Below are positions 29,736 to 38,372 of a stretch of 64,000 bases of DNA, in pieces. This DNA comes from Sulfuritalea sp. (GTDB lineage Bacteria > Pseudomonadota > Gammaproteobacteria > Burkholderiales > Rhodocyclaceae). Position numbers and translations under genes: made by a program. Position 1 is the stretch's first letter, and each line of letters opens with the position of its first letter. The stretch is taken from contig JALHPU010000010.1 of NCBI GenBank assembly GCA_022842325.1, positions 42,768 through 106,767 of the forward strand. The letters are read 5' to 3'. A model generated the notes under the pieces. That model saw only the letters and a list, made by a program, of their open reading frames with translations. It was not told the DNA's origin and did not search any database.

Positions 29736-31124
29736 TCAAATGACCTTGGAATAGCGGACGCGTTCGCGATCGGTGCGCAGATACTTGTCGAATGCCATGG
29801 CGATGCCGCGCACCAGCAGGCGGCCGCGCGGCTCGACCGTAATCCACTGGTCGTCGATGGTCAGCAGGCCGCCCTTTTCCATTTCGCGCAGGTCGTCGAG
29901 TTCGGAGGCGAAGTAGGACTTGAAGTCGATCAGGTGCGCGATCTCGATCGACTCGATGGAAAGCTCGAAATGGCACATCAGGGCCTGGATGATGCTGCGC
30001 CGCAAGAGGTCGTCCGCATTCAACTCGATGCCGCGGAAAATCGGCAGCACCCCCTGGTCGAGGCTGTCGTAGTACTCGTCGAGCGTGCGCACGTTCTGGC
30101 AGTAGCTGGGACCGACCTTGCCGATGGCGGACACGCCGAAGGCCATCAGGTCGGCTTCGGCATGCGTCGAGTAACCCTGGAAGTTGCGATGCAACCGGCC
30201 CTGGCGCTGGGCCACGGCCAGTTCGTCGTTCGGCTTGGCGAAGTGATCCATGCCGATGAAAACGTAGCCCGCTTCGGTCAGGCGGCGGATCGCCAGTTGC
30301 AGTATCTGCAGGCGCGCATCGGGCGACGGCAGATCGGATTCGTTGATGCGCCGCTGCGGCTTGGCCAGGCTCGGCAAGTGCGCATAGTTGTAGATTGACA
30401 GGCGGTCGGGATCGAGCTTGAGAACCTCGTCCAAGGTATGGTTAAAGCTGATCACGTTCTGTTTCGGCAGGCCGTAGATCAGGTCGACCGAGATGCCCTT
30501 GAAACCGAACTCGCGCGCCGAGTCGATCACCAGCTTGGTTTCTTCGAGGCTTTGCACGCGATTCACCGCGACCTGCACTTCGGGCGAAAAATCCTGGACG
30601 CCGACGCTCATGCGGTTGAAGCCGAGTTCGCCAAGGAGCTTCACGGTATCGCGGTCGACCTTGCGCGGATCGACCTCGATCGAGTACTCGCCGCCGGGCA
30701 GCAGGCGGAAATGCTTGCGGATGATGTCCATCAGGCGACGCATTTCGTCGTTGCTGAGGAAGGTCGGCGTACCGCCGCCGAAGTGCAGCTGGACCACATC
30801 GCGACTGCCGTCCAGCGCGGCTTCCTGCATGGCGATTTCCTTGCCCAGGTACTTGATGTACTTGGCGGAACGACCATGATCCTTGGTGATGATCTTGTTG
30901 CAGGCGCAGTAGTAGCAGATGGTATTGCAGAAGGGGATGTGGACGTATAATGACAAAGGTCGTCCGATGCCGCCTATCGTCCTCTTGCCGAGCCAGCGTA
31001 TGTAGTCGTCGGCGCCGAACGCCTCGACGAAGCGGTCGGCAGTCGGATACGAGGTGTATCGCGGGCCGTTTACATCGAAGCGCCGAATGACCTCCGGGTC
31101 GAAGATGAGTTCCTGATAATCCAT
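29736..31124 (-). CDS. hemN: Oxygen-independent coproporphyrinogen III oxidase
   Basis: This 462-residue radical-SAM enzyme makes protoporphyrinogen for haem without oxygen. The cluster motif is C66-xxx-C70-xx-C73 (PFCNTICYYCAC), followed by FGGGTPTFL and the SAM/substrate contacts IEVDPRKV and GVQDFSPEVQ. The HemN C-terminal domain is complete. The ATG at 31124 gives the usual length and start (EVIRRFDVNGPRYTSYP) but lacks a ribosome site; GTG at 31154 with AGGAAA upstream is the alternative. A perfect FNR box lies 81 bp upstream, shared with the divergent fnr, so anaerobic induction is expected. Confidence 0.95.
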   Translation of the reverse strand: MDYQELIFDPEVIRRFDVNGPRYTSYPTADRFVEAFGADDYIRWLGKRTIGGIGRPLSLYVHIPFCNTICYYCACNKIITKDHGRSAKYIKYLGKEIAMQEAALDGSRDVVQLHFGGGTPTFLSNDEMRRLMDIIRKHFRLLPGGEYSIEVDPRKVDRDTVKLLGELGFNRMSVGVQDFSPEVQVAVNRVQSLEETKLVIDSAREFGFKGISVDLIYGLPKQNVISFNHTLDEVLKLDPDRLSIYNYAHLPSLAKPQRRINESDLPSPDARLQILQLAIRRLTEAGYVFIGMDHFAKPNDELAVAQRQGRLHRNFQGYSTHAEADLMAFGVSAIGKVGPSYCQNVRTLDEYYDSLDQGVLPIFRGIELNADDLLRRSIIQALMCHFELSIESIEIAHLIDFKSYFASELDDLREMEKGGLLTIDDQWITVEPRGRLLVRGIAMAFDKYLRTDRERVRYSKVI

Positions 31125-31204
31125 TGGCTGAAGGTTGGGGATTGCGGTAAGCACAGCATATTTCCTGCTAGTGTATACCATGCCGCAATCGCGAATTAGT
31201 TGCA

Positions 31205-31218
31205 TTGATACAGATCAA
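31205..31218. promoter_or_regulatory. FNR box between hemN and fnr
   Basis: TTGAT ACAG ATCAA is a perfect palindromic FNR/Anr site in the divergent gap. It could activate hemN and autoregulate fnr. Confidence 0.85.
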
Positions 31219-31250
31219 AGGGGTGCCCCGAAACGGGTAACGCAACAAGC

Positions 31251-32009
31251 GTGCATGCAAACGTCAAGCAGAATGTAATTCCGCTCATCACCCCGGGACT
31301 CAAGGTCGCGTGCTCTCAGTGCAATCTGCGCGAGCTGTGTCTGCCCTTCGGCCTTTCCCAAGAAGACATGGGGCGACTCGACAACCTGATCGGCGGTGGG
31401 CGCAAACTTAAACGCGGCCAGCACCTCTACCGTGCCGGCGATCCTTTCGAATCGATCTTTGCCGTTCGGGCCGGATTCTTCAAGACCGACGTGCTGACTG
31501 AAGACGGCCGCGACCAGGTCACCGGCTTCCAGATGGCCGGAGAAATTCTCGGCATGGACGGCATCAGCACCGAAGTCCATACCTGCAATGCCGTAGCTCT
31601 GGAAGACAGCGAAGTCTGCCTGATCCCATTCACCGAACTGGAAATGCTCTCCAGCGAGATCCACTCTCTGCAGCATCACCTGCACAAGGTCATGAGCCGC
31701 GAAATCGTGCGCGACCACGGGGTCATGATGCTGCTCGGCACCATGCGCGCCGAAGAACGTCTGGCAGCCTTCCTGCTCAACCTGTCGCAGCGCTTCAGTG
31801 CACGCGGCTATTCGCCGGCCGAGTTTCACCTGCGCATGACGCGCGAGGAAATCGGCTCCTATCTCGGCCTCAAGCTGGAAACCGTGAGCCGTGCCTTCTC
31901 CCGCTTTCAGGACGAAGGCCTGATCTCGGTGCAGCAGAAGCATATCCGCATCCTCGACATACCCCGACTCAAAGCCCTGCTGGCGCCGCCGGACGGCCGC
32001 CTCGGCTAG
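31251..32009 (+). CDS. fnr: FNR-family oxygen-sensing regulator
   Basis: The product has 252 residues. The N-terminal cysteine cluster CSQCNLRELC and the later Cys in EVHTCNAV supply the four ligands of an oxygen-labile [4Fe-4S] cluster. A cyclic-nucleotide-binding-like fold follows, and the C-terminal helix-turn-helix has the FNR-type recognition helix ETVSRAFSRF. It starts at GTG 31251 with only a weak ribosome site. The promoter region holds a perfect FNR box. It is the likely master switch for hemN, ccoNOQP, usp and the candidate small RNA in this window. Its stop overlaps the convergent SirB2 gene by 4 bp. Confidence 0.95.
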   Translation: MHANVKQNVIPLITPGLKVACSQCNLRELCLPFGLSQEDMGRLDNLIGGGRKLKRGQHLYRAGDPFESIFAVRAGFFKTDVLTEDGRDQVTGFQMAGEILGMDGISTEVHTCNAVALEDSEVCLIPFTELEMLSSEIHSLQHHLHKVMSREIVRDHGVMMLLGTMRAEERLAAFLLNLSQRFSARGYSPAEFHLRMTREEIGSYLGLKLETVSRAFSRFQDEGLISVQQKHIRILDIPRLKALLAPPDGRLG

Positions 32010-32395
32010 AACACCGCAGCCAGGAAGCCCAGCGGCTGCCGCGTCAGGGCCACCGACACGATCCAGCCGAATATCGCCATCGATGCCAGCCAGCAGGCAA
32101 CGCGCATGCTGCGGGTACTGGCCTCACGCAAGGCCAGGGCACCGAGGATGATGTAGGCGATCACGCCGAATACCTTCGCCGTGACCCAGCCGACCACGAA
32201 GGGATACTGGTGGGTCATGGCTGCCAGGGACAGGGCCGCAATCAGCAGCACGGTGTCGTTGATGTGCGGCAATACCCTGATCCAGCGTGCGCCGAGCACA
32301 GGCGAATCGCGCATCATCAGCACCCCGCGCAGGAAGAAGCCCGTCAGGCTCAACACCACGCTGATCACATGCACATATTTGACGGCGAGATACAT
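32006..32395 (-). CDS. SirB2-family integral membrane protein
   Basis: This 129-residue protein has four membrane helices and the SirB2 pattern: His in KYVHVISVVLSL, RGVLMM, VLPHINDTVLL and the central Tyr-Pro-Phe. Family function is not established; members are common near NnrS genes. I start at the ATG 32395 (MYLAVKYVHV); an ATG 21 bp upstream overlaps nnrS. It follows nnrS by 4 bp, so the two are co-expressed. Confidence 0.75.
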   Translation of the reverse strand: MYLAVKYVHVISVVLSLTGFFLRGVLMMRDSPVLGARWIRVLPHINDTVLLIAALSLAAMTHQYPFVVGWVTAKVFGVIAYIILGALALREASTRSMRVACWLASMAIFGWIVSVALTRQPLGFLAAVF

Positions 32396-32399
32396 GGGG

Positions 32400-33614
32400 C
32401 TAACCCGCCCTGCCATCCGCGCGCGGACGCCAGAATGCCGGCGCGTAGCGCCACGCCCAGATCGCGAAAGCGATCAGCCAGAGCAGCGACGACAGCCATA
32501 CCACCACGTGCGCTCCAGGCAAGGCCGGCAACTCGCCGACGACCCGCAGCAGAGCCGCGCCCTGCATCAGGCGGAACGCAGCCCACATCTCGGCAGTCAC
32601 GCTCACCGCCTGGCCCGAATGGCCCAAGGTCACCCGTGATGCCATGCCCAGCAGCATCGATGCGAAAAAGCCGATCGTCAGCGCATGCAGCGGCGCCTGC
32701 CCAAGCAAGCCGGGCATGGCTTGCCAACAGAGACTCTGCAGCGAAAACAGGGCAAACGCGGCGGTCACCCAGGCGAACGCGACATGCAGCACCAGCAGCA
32801 TCGGCTGGCCGATCACCGGGCGGCTCCACCAGAGCCAGCTCAGGCTACCCGCGGCAAGCATGGCCGGCAGATCAATCAGCCAAAGCCATCGGGTTTGCTC
32901 GAGCATCGTCAGGCTGCCGTGCGCCACGCTGGCCCCCAGCAGGACGCGCAAGGCCCACGCCGGACGCTGCACGACATAGCCTCTTGCCGCGGTACTGGTA
33001 AAGAAGGGCAGCATGCGATGGGCAACGGTGAGAAAAACCGGAAACAGGAAACCCCAGACGGCGAGAGCAATGGCCAGACGCGCCCACACCATCGCGCCAC
33101 CAGCGGCAAATACCAGAAAGGCGCCCAGCCCTGTTGCGCCAAGCCAGCAGGCAAGCGCGACGTAGACGATATGCTCGCGCTCGGTCGCACGAAACATTGC
33201 GATCCTGGTCACGGTCAGCGCCACCGCAACCCAGCCGGCCAATGCCAGGACAGTCCCGGCAAGCAGCAGTTGCGGCAGCAGCAGGGCGGCCCAGACCAGA
33301 AGCCAGCCGCTGGCGAACAGCAAAAAGGCGAGGACGTATTCTCGCTGCGGCAGATCGCCCGCCCCCTGCCAGCGCGGTCCGGCGGTCAGAATGAAACCAA
33401 AGATAAACGCGGGGAACATCCCGCAAGAGACCAGCACTGCGTGCAGCAGCGACGCCGGCAGTTGCGTCAGCAAGGGCCACGCCGGAACCGCCCAGAGTCC
33501 GGCATAATGTCCCCCTGTCTGCAGCGACCAGAATGCCATTACCGCAAGCGCCTGCACGGTCCCGGTCAGGAACATCACGCGGTGCGGTGCGGTAAAAAAG
33601 ACCGGCGTACGCAT
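32400..33614 (-). CDS. nnrS: NnrS-family haem-copper membrane protein
   Basis: This 404-residue protein with about twelve helices belongs to NnrS, a haem- and copper-containing family. It relieves nitric-oxide stress, mainly by limiting iron-NO complex formation. Conserved family segments include FFTAPHRVMFLTG, HAVLVSCGMFPAFIFGF, TVAHRMLPFFTS and HALTIGFFASMLLGMASRVTLGHSG, each with candidate metal-binding His. The second start codon (ATG 33614) has GAGG 7 nt upstream. It is divergent from a DNR-like regulator, 62 bp away, which is the usual regulatory partner. Confidence 0.9.
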   Translation of the reverse strand: MRTPVFFTAPHRVMFLTGTVQALAVMAFWSLQTGGHYAGLWAVPAWPLLTQLPASLLHAVLVSCGMFPAFIFGFILTAGPRWQGAGDLPQREYVLAFLLFASGWLLVWAALLLPQLLLAGTVLALAGWVAVALTVTRIAMFRATEREHIVYVALACWLGATGLGAFLVFAAGGAMVWARLAIALAVWGFLFPVFLTVAHRMLPFFTSTAARGYVVQRPAWALRVLLGASVAHGSLTMLEQTRWLWLIDLPAMLAAGSLSWLWWSRPVIGQPMLLVLHVAFAWVTAAFALFSLQSLCWQAMPGLLGQAPLHALTIGFFASMLLGMASRVTLGHSGQAVSVTAEMWAAFRLMQGAALLRVVGELPALPGAHVVVWLSSLLWLIAFAIWAWRYAPAFWRPRADGRAG

Positions 33615-33676
33615 CACGAACCTCGTCGCCGCGGCGATGAGTGATAAGGTTCTACCAACAAATCAAGAGTATCCCC

Positions 33677-34369
33677 ATGCACGAGACCCGACTCGACATT
33701 CCGCAAATTCTTTCGCGCCTGCCGCTGTTTCAGGAGCTTTCCCCTGAGCAGATTGCCGCGCTGGAACCGGCGTGTCGTGAGCGCCGACTTGCAAAGGGTG
33801 AAATGCTGTTCCAGAAGGGCGACATGCCCAAAGGTTTTTTCGTCGTCGTCTTCGGTCAGATCAAGTTGGCGTTTCCGTCGGCGCAAGGCAACGAGAAAGT
33901 GATGCAGATTCTGGGGCCGCGCCAAAGTTTCGGGGAGGCGATAATGTTCCTCAATCGTCCTTGCCCGGTATTCGCCGAGGGCCTGGTGGATAGCCTGCTC
34001 CTTCATATTGCCAGCATCCCGGTGTTCGAACTGCTGGAAACCGACCCCCTGTTCGCCAGGCGCATGCTGGCTGGACTTTCGATGCGACTGCATTCCCTGG
34101 TGCAGGACGTCGAAACCTACTCCCTGCGCTCCTCGGCACAGCGGGTGGTTGGCTACCTGCTGCAGCAGTGCCCACAGGAGGGCGACTGTGTCGGCTCGTT
34201 CGACATTTCGCTGCCGACATCGAAACAGGTGATCGCGTCGCGCCTGAACCTGACGCCGGAAACCCTCTCGCGAATTTTTCACGATCTCACGGTCAATGGC
34301 CTGATTGGCGTCAGCGGCAAGCAAATCACTATCAAGGATGCAAAGCGATTGCGCGAATTTGATCTCTGA
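33677..34369 (+). CDS. Crp/Fnr-family regulator, DNR/NnrR-like
   Basis: The product has 230 residues. An N-terminal effector domain (FFVVVFGQIKLAFPS) and a C-terminal helix-turn-helix (SKQVIASRLNLTPETLSRIFHDL) are clear. There is no N-terminal cysteine cluster, so it is not an oxygen sensor of the FNR type. Context beside nnrS and haemerythrins fits a nitric-oxide-responsive DNR/NnrR regulator, which in studied cases uses haem. AAGAG precedes the ATG at 33677. The TTGAC N4 GTCAA site before the haemerythrin gene is a plausible target. Its 3' end overlaps the convergent membrane-protein gene by 38 bp. Confidence 0.85.
   Translation: MHETRLDIPQILSRLPLFQELSPEQIAALEPACRERRLAKGEMLFQKGDMPKGFFVVVFGQIKLAFPSAQGNEKVMQILGPRQSFGEAIMFLNRPCPVFAEGLVDSLLLHIASIPVFELLETDPLFARRMLAGLSMRLHSLVQDVETYSLRSSAQRVVGYLLQQCPQEGDCVGSFDISLPTSKQVIASRLNLTPETLSRIFHDLTVNGLIGVSGKQITIKDAKRLREFDL
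33768..33789 (-). repeat. Dispersed 22-bp motif, degraded copy
   Basis: AGTCGGCGCT and ACACG are kept, with three mismatches overall. It lies antisense in the DNR-like regulator gene and is not counted among the good copies. Confidence 0.35.
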
Positions 34370-35627
34370 AGACCAGATAGCGCCGCGCCGCACTGGCCAG
34401 ATTCCATCCCAGCCAGGCACTTGAGGCGGCGAAAGCCACCCCGGCAAGACGGGCCAGTCCCGGGACCCAGACCGCTGCCAGCAGCAGCAGCAAGGCAAGC
34501 ACATGCAGGCGCAGTTGCCCGGTCATGGCGCCCGCAGGAATCATCTTTTTCATGTTGGGCACAGCAGACATGGGGGCACCCAGTCGCTGCAGATGCAGCC
34601 AGTTCAGAAACGGCGTGATCTTGTACATCATTCCGCTGAGGGATGAGACGAAGACGCCCACCAAGGCCAGCACCCCCAGCCAGACCGCCGCACGCGGGTC
34701 CTCGGCGAACCCGGGATGCAGCAGAACCCCCGCACCGGAAATGGAGAAGACCAGCATCGAAATCATCGCCACGCGGAAATACAGCGATGTTGCATCATCG
34801 ATTTTTCTGCGCCGCGTGAACTGCAGCCACAAGGTCATGACCGCGTAAGCGGAAAACAACAGCAGCAGCGGCAGTGCAACCGCCATCGTCCAGCGCATAT
34901 CGACGACAAAGATCCGCAGCGACCAGGCTAGCAGCAGCAACAGCAGCAAGGGCCCGAACCAGCGGGTAAACCATAGCGGATAAGGCCGCGTCAGTTGAAA
35001 CATCGGTACCACGTGGTAAGACACGCCCGCCAGCAACATCAGCGCCCAGCCACCGAGTCCCCATGCCAGATGAACATTGGTCAGGTCGACAATAGGCAGG
35101 GCAAGACCACGCGCCAGGGCCTCGGCCAAAAGAGTGCCGAGCAATACGGCAATCGCAAGCCCGCCGATCGCCATGCGCATCGCCCACAAGGTCATGCCGG
35201 TCGCCGGAGTTCGCCACAAGGCCAGCGCGACCGCCACTACGAAGCCGCCCACTGCCAGCAAAAACAGGGGAACCGCGGACGACAACAGCCCGGGGCGGCT
35301 GAACAGCAGGCCTGCGACCAGCAACAGTGCCGCCAGCAGCAGCAGCGGTTGCACGGTATTGGCGAGCAGTTTCGGGCGCCAGACATTGCCGCCGACGGCA
35401 ACCGGAATGAACTGAAACAGCGCTCCGCACATGGCCTGCAGCATGAAGCCCACCGCGAGCAGATGCGTCAGCGCCAAAGCCTCCGGTGTCCATCGCGAGC
35501 CAAAGGCATCGCCGCCCGAGAATGCCAATAGAATTCCGGCCATCACGCCGAACCAAGGCGCCGCCAGGAAAAAGCGGTAAGGCACCGATATGGGGGGCGC
35601 CTGATCGAAGGAAAGGCTGGGATGCAT
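34332..35627 (-). CDS. Polytopic membrane protein, NnrS-like
   Basis: This 431-residue protein has about twelve hydrophobic helices. His residues sit in helices in the way of haem-copper proteins: ALTHLLAVGFMLQAM, NVHLAWGLGG and SYHVVPMF. It resembles NnrS in overall plan and in the LALTHLLAVGF stretch, but lacks the clear NnrS signature seen in the neighbour; I do not assign a specific function. It starts 14 bp after the DUF2249 gene, forming a three-gene unit behind a DNR-type box (haemerythrin, DUF2249, this protein). A role in nitric-oxide or nitrite metabolism is inferred from that company. Confidence 0.7.
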   Translation of the reverse strand: MHPSLSFDQAPPISVPYRFFLAAPWFGVMAGILLAFSGGDAFGSRWTPEALALTHLLAVGFMLQAMCGALFQFIPVAVGGNVWRPKLLANTVQPLLLLAALLLVAGLLFSRPGLLSSAVPLFLLAVGGFVVAVALALWRTPATGMTLWAMRMAIGGLAIAVLLGTLLAEALARGLALPIVDLTNVHLAWGLGGWALMLLAGVSYHVVPMFQLTRPYPLWFTRWFGPLLLLLLLAWSLRIFVVDMRWTMAVALPLLLLFSAYAVMTLWLQFTRRRKIDDATSLYFRVAMISMLVFSISGAGVLLHPGFAEDPRAAVWLGVLALVGVFVSSLSGMMYKITPFLNWLHLQRLGAPMSAVPNMKKMIPAGAMTGQLRLHVLALLLLLAAVWVPGLARLAGVAFAASSAWLGWNLASAARRYLVFRDQIRAIALHP

Positions 35628-35641
35628 CCGATCGGACCCGG

Positions 35642-35863
35642 TCAGGCAGGCTGTTTGCGAATCCGGATCTCGCGCGTTCCGTCGGCGCGCACTTCTTCGC
35701 TCCACGCATAGCCATTGGCTTTCAGGATACTGAACAGCGGATGCGGCTGGCAATACAGCAACAACAACACGTCATCGCCTTCGCCTAGCTTGTCCAGCGC
35801 CTCCATGGTGCGCTCCATCGGCTCCGGTGGCTGCAACTCGCGCCCATCGATCTCTATCGTCAT
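35642..35863 (-). CDS. DUF2249 (TusA-like fold) protein
   Basis: This 73-residue protein has the small alpha/beta pattern of DUF2249: MTIEIDGRELQPPEPMERTM, DDVLLLLYCQPHPLFSIL and a final EIRIRKQ strand. The central Cys (LYCQPHP) and the EPMERTMEALDKL helix are the conserved parts. These proteins accompany haemerythrin and NO-related genes in many denitrifiers, without a proven activity. Its ATG overlaps the stop of the haemerythrin gene (ATGA), so the two are translationally coupled. Confidence 0.8.
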   Translation of the reverse strand: MTIEIDGRELQPPEPMERTMEALDKLGEGDDVLLLLYCQPHPLFSILKANGYAWSEEVRADGTREIRIRKQPA

Positions 35864-36297
35864 GACAGTTTGAGGCGTTCCGCCAGCGTGGCGCCAACAT
35901 CGGACGAACCCAAGGCGTTGTCGCACATCGGATACAGGATATTTTCTTCCTTCATGTTGTGCTGCTGCATGAGGATCAACAGAGTCTCCGCGGCACCGCC
36001 GAAGGCGTCGCTGTCGCGGGCGGTCAGCGCCCCTTGCATCTGCACCAGCAAATCGCGCATCTGGCGATGCTCGCCGCGCATCACTTCGGTCGGGCCGGAG
36101 GTCATTCCGGTCGCCGTCTCGAAGGCCGGGAACAGGAGCTCCTCCTCGCTACCGAAATGAGTTTCCAACTGGTCGCGCAGGAGCGAAAACGCCTTCTCGC
36201 CAGCCGTCCAGTCACCACTGCCGCAGGCGGCTTCAGCGTCGGCAAATATCTCGTCACAATGCTTGTGATGCTCGAAAAGGGGGGTAGTAATCGACAT
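35860..36297 (-). CDS. Haemerythrin-domain protein
   Basis: This 145-residue HHE-type four-helix bundle has di-iron ligands visible in LFEHHKHCDEIF, THFGSEEELLFPAFE, RGEHRQMRDLL and QQHNMKEENILYPM. Such proteins bind O2 or NO, or take part in iron-centre repair, as the YtfE group does. The ATG at 36297 has GGAG about 10 nt upstream; the longer frame starts before the predicted transcription start. It leads the unit haemerythrin-DUF2249-membrane protein, behind a DNR/FNR-type box with ideal class II spacing. Confidence 0.88.
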   Translation of the reverse strand: MSITTPLFEHHKHCDEIFADAEAACGSGDWTAGEKAFSLLRDQLETHFGSEEELLFPAFETATGMTSGPTEVMRGEHRQMRDLLVQMQGALTARDSDAFGGAAETLLILMQQHNMKEENILYPMCDNALGSSDVGATLAERLKLS

Positions 36298-36326
36298 GGG
36301 GGCAGACTCCGTTTGAACTTCGGTTA

Positions 36327-36368
36327 ATTCTGGAGGCTGCTCCACCCCGGAACATTGACTACGGTCAA
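36327..36368 (-). promoter_or_regulatory. DNR/NnrR-type box and promoter of the haemerythrin unit
   Basis: TTGAC TACG GTCAA (36355-36368) is followed on the minus strand, after 22 bp, by CAGAAT (36327-36332, 4 of 6). That is exact class II (-41.5) geometry, giving a start near 36320 and a leader of about 23 nt. The GTCAA half-site favours DNR over FNR. Confidence 0.75.
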
Positions 36369-36465
36369 GCGCCTGATGGATTGATTATCCTTGCTTATGT
36401 CCTGGAAATTCTCTTGAAAATTCAGACACGTCGTATGTGCGGGATCGGTTTGTCCCGCCAATGGT

Positions 36466-38199
36466 TCATGGCTCAAGCACATAGGTACCCGGCGCATCAC
36501 CCAGCGCCGGAAATTTTTCGGTGGCAACCGCGGGTGCTGCAACCATTGGTCCGGACTGAGGCTTGAGCCAGGCCGTCCAGTCTTCCCACCAGCTGCCATG
36601 GCGCTGTTCCGCCCTGTCACGCCAGTCTTCCGCCGTATCGTGCCTCTCGGCCGGGCCGACACGGTAGTCGCGCTTGGGAGGATTCACCACCGGATTCACA
36701 ATCCCGAGAATGTGGCCTGAGGTCGACAGCACATAGCGGCGCGGACCGGCGACGAGTCCATTGATGCGGAAGGTCTGGCGCCAAGGCGCGATATGGTCAT
36801 CCTCGGCCGACACGGCATACAGCGGCTGGGTAATCCGCCCGAGATCGATGTTCTCGCCTGCCAGGTTCAGCGCATCCTTCTTGATCAGCAGATTTTCGAG
36901 ATAGAAATTGTGCAGGTACCAACTATGCATTGCCGCCGGCATGCGTGTCGCATCCATGTTCCAGAACAGGACATCGAAAGGCGGCGGCGCCTCGCCGAAC
37001 AGATAGCCGCGCACCACGTAGTGCCAGACCAGACTGTTCGAACGCAGCAACCGGAACGCGGATGCCATTTCCTTGCCGTCGAGATAACCCTTTTCGGCCA
37101 TCGACTTTTCCAGCCACTTGATGCTGCTTTCGTCGAGGAAGACCTCGATGTCGCCCGGCTTGTGATAATCCACGAGGGTCGTCAGCAAGGTCACGGTCAC
37201 CACCGGCACTTCCTTCTTCTCATAGTGCACATTGGCCCACGCCATCCACGTCGCCAGAGCAGCGCCGCCGATGCAGTAGCCGACGGCATGCACCTTGGCG
37301 GAACCGGAAATGCCGCGCGCGGTCTCGATTATCTGGCCGATACCTTCCATCAGATAGTCATCGAAGGTGACGTCACGCATATCCGCCGTCGGGTTCTTCC
37401 AGCTGGTGATATAAACGTCGAAGCCCTGATCGACCAGAAACTTCACCATGCTCTTCTTCGCGTTCAGATCGAGGATGTAGAACTTGTTGATCCACGGCGT
37501 GACGATGACGATGGGCGTTTTGAAAACCTTGTCCCTGGTCGGCGTGTAATGCACCACCTCCAGCAGTCGATTGCGGAACACCACTTTGCCCGGCGTGGTC
37601 GCCAGATCCTTGCCGACGATGAAATCCGTCGGTCTTGCCATCTGTACATCGCCCGCCTGGAAGTCGGTCACAAAATTGTTGAAGCCCTTGAGCAGGCTCT
37701 CGCCGCGGGTCTCCATGGCTTTCTGCATGGCCGCCGGATTGGTCAGCAAGAAGTTTGTCGGCGCCACCGCATTGAGCCACTTCCGCCACCAGAACGCCGC
37801 TCGGCGCCGGTCGCGGCTCGACAGTCCGGGCGTGTCGTAAAGCATGTCCTGTACCTGGTGGGTCATCATCAGATACCACTCCTTGACGATGTCCCAACTT
37901 GCCGAATCGCTCCAGATCGGATCGCTGAACCGGGTGTCATCAGGATTCGGCGACACGACATCCTTGCTTGCCATACCCAGCGCACGATGCCACGAATGCA
38001 CCTGCAAGTCCCACAGCTTTGCCGAGAATCCGGTTAGTGCTTCCGACATCTCCTGCGGATGGGACAGCCAAGCCACCTGTGCGTGCAGTAGCGGGGTCGC
38101 AATCCCGATAGGGTCAACTTTGGCCTCCACCGCCTGATTCACCGCGCGCCACGCGGCCTGAGGCGTTGCCGGTACCTTGGGCTGTTTCATCGTGCTCAT
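36466..38199 (-). CDS. phaC: Poly(3-hydroxyalkanoate) synthase, class I
   Basis: This 577-residue enzyme polymerises 3-hydroxyacyl-CoA into storage granules. The lipase-like box GYCIGG carries the catalytic Cys; Asp (SAEDDHIAPW) and His (STSGHILGIVNP) complete the triad. The N-terminal class I region is complete, and the terminal WWEDWTAWL is typical. ATG 38199 follows AAGGGA at 7 nt; several upstream in-frame starts exist. No phaA, phaB or phasin lies alongside. The divergent gap to usp carries an FNR box, so carbon storage may be tied to low oxygen, though the box is better placed for usp. Confidence 0.95.
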   Translation of the reverse strand: MSTMKQPKVPATPQAAWRAVNQAVEAKVDPIGIATPLLHAQVAWLSHPQEMSEALTGFSAKLWDLQVHSWHRALGMASKDVVSPNPDDTRFSDPIWSDSASWDIVKEWYLMMTHQVQDMLYDTPGLSSRDRRRAAFWWRKWLNAVAPTNFLLTNPAAMQKAMETRGESLLKGFNNFVTDFQAGDVQMARPTDFIVGKDLATTPGKVVFRNRLLEVVHYTPTRDKVFKTPIVIVTPWINKFYILDLNAKKSMVKFLVDQGFDVYITSWKNPTADMRDVTFDDYLMEGIGQIIETARGISGSAKVHAVGYCIGGAALATWMAWANVHYEKKEVPVVTVTLLTTLVDYHKPGDIEVFLDESSIKWLEKSMAEKGYLDGKEMASAFRLLRSNSLVWHYVVRGYLFGEAPPPFDVLFWNMDATRMPAAMHSWYLHNFYLENLLIKKDALNLAGENIDLGRITQPLYAVSAEDDHIAPWRQTFRINGLVAGPRRYVLSTSGHILGIVNPVVNPPKRDYRVGPAERHDTAEDWRDRAEQRHGSWWEDWTAWLKPQSGPMVAAPAVATEKFPALGDAPGTYVLEP

Positions 38200-38292
38200 G
38201 ACCATTCCCTTCACTTCACTCCGGCCGCGCCACCCTGCAACCGTCTTGGTGATATTGTGCCCGATGCCGCTCGGGTATAGTTCTGTCTGCTG

Positions 38293-38306
38293 TTGATCTT
38301 GATCAA
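38293..38306 (+). promoter_or_regulatory. FNR box upstream of usp
   Basis: TTGAT CTTG ATCAA is a perfect site. On the plus strand, TAGCCT lies 21 bp downstream as a weak -10, near class II spacing, giving a leader of about 35 nt before usp. Confidence 0.8.
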
Positions 38307-38372
38307 CGCTGCTGTTCTTTAGTAGGCTAGCCTTAGTTACCTAGTAGTTACCCAGTCAAAGGACCCTTCCCC

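Noticed and set aside
33615-33676. An FNR/DNR box between nnrS and its divergent regulator
   Set aside because: Only one half-site-like TTGAT is present without a partner at 4-bp spacing.
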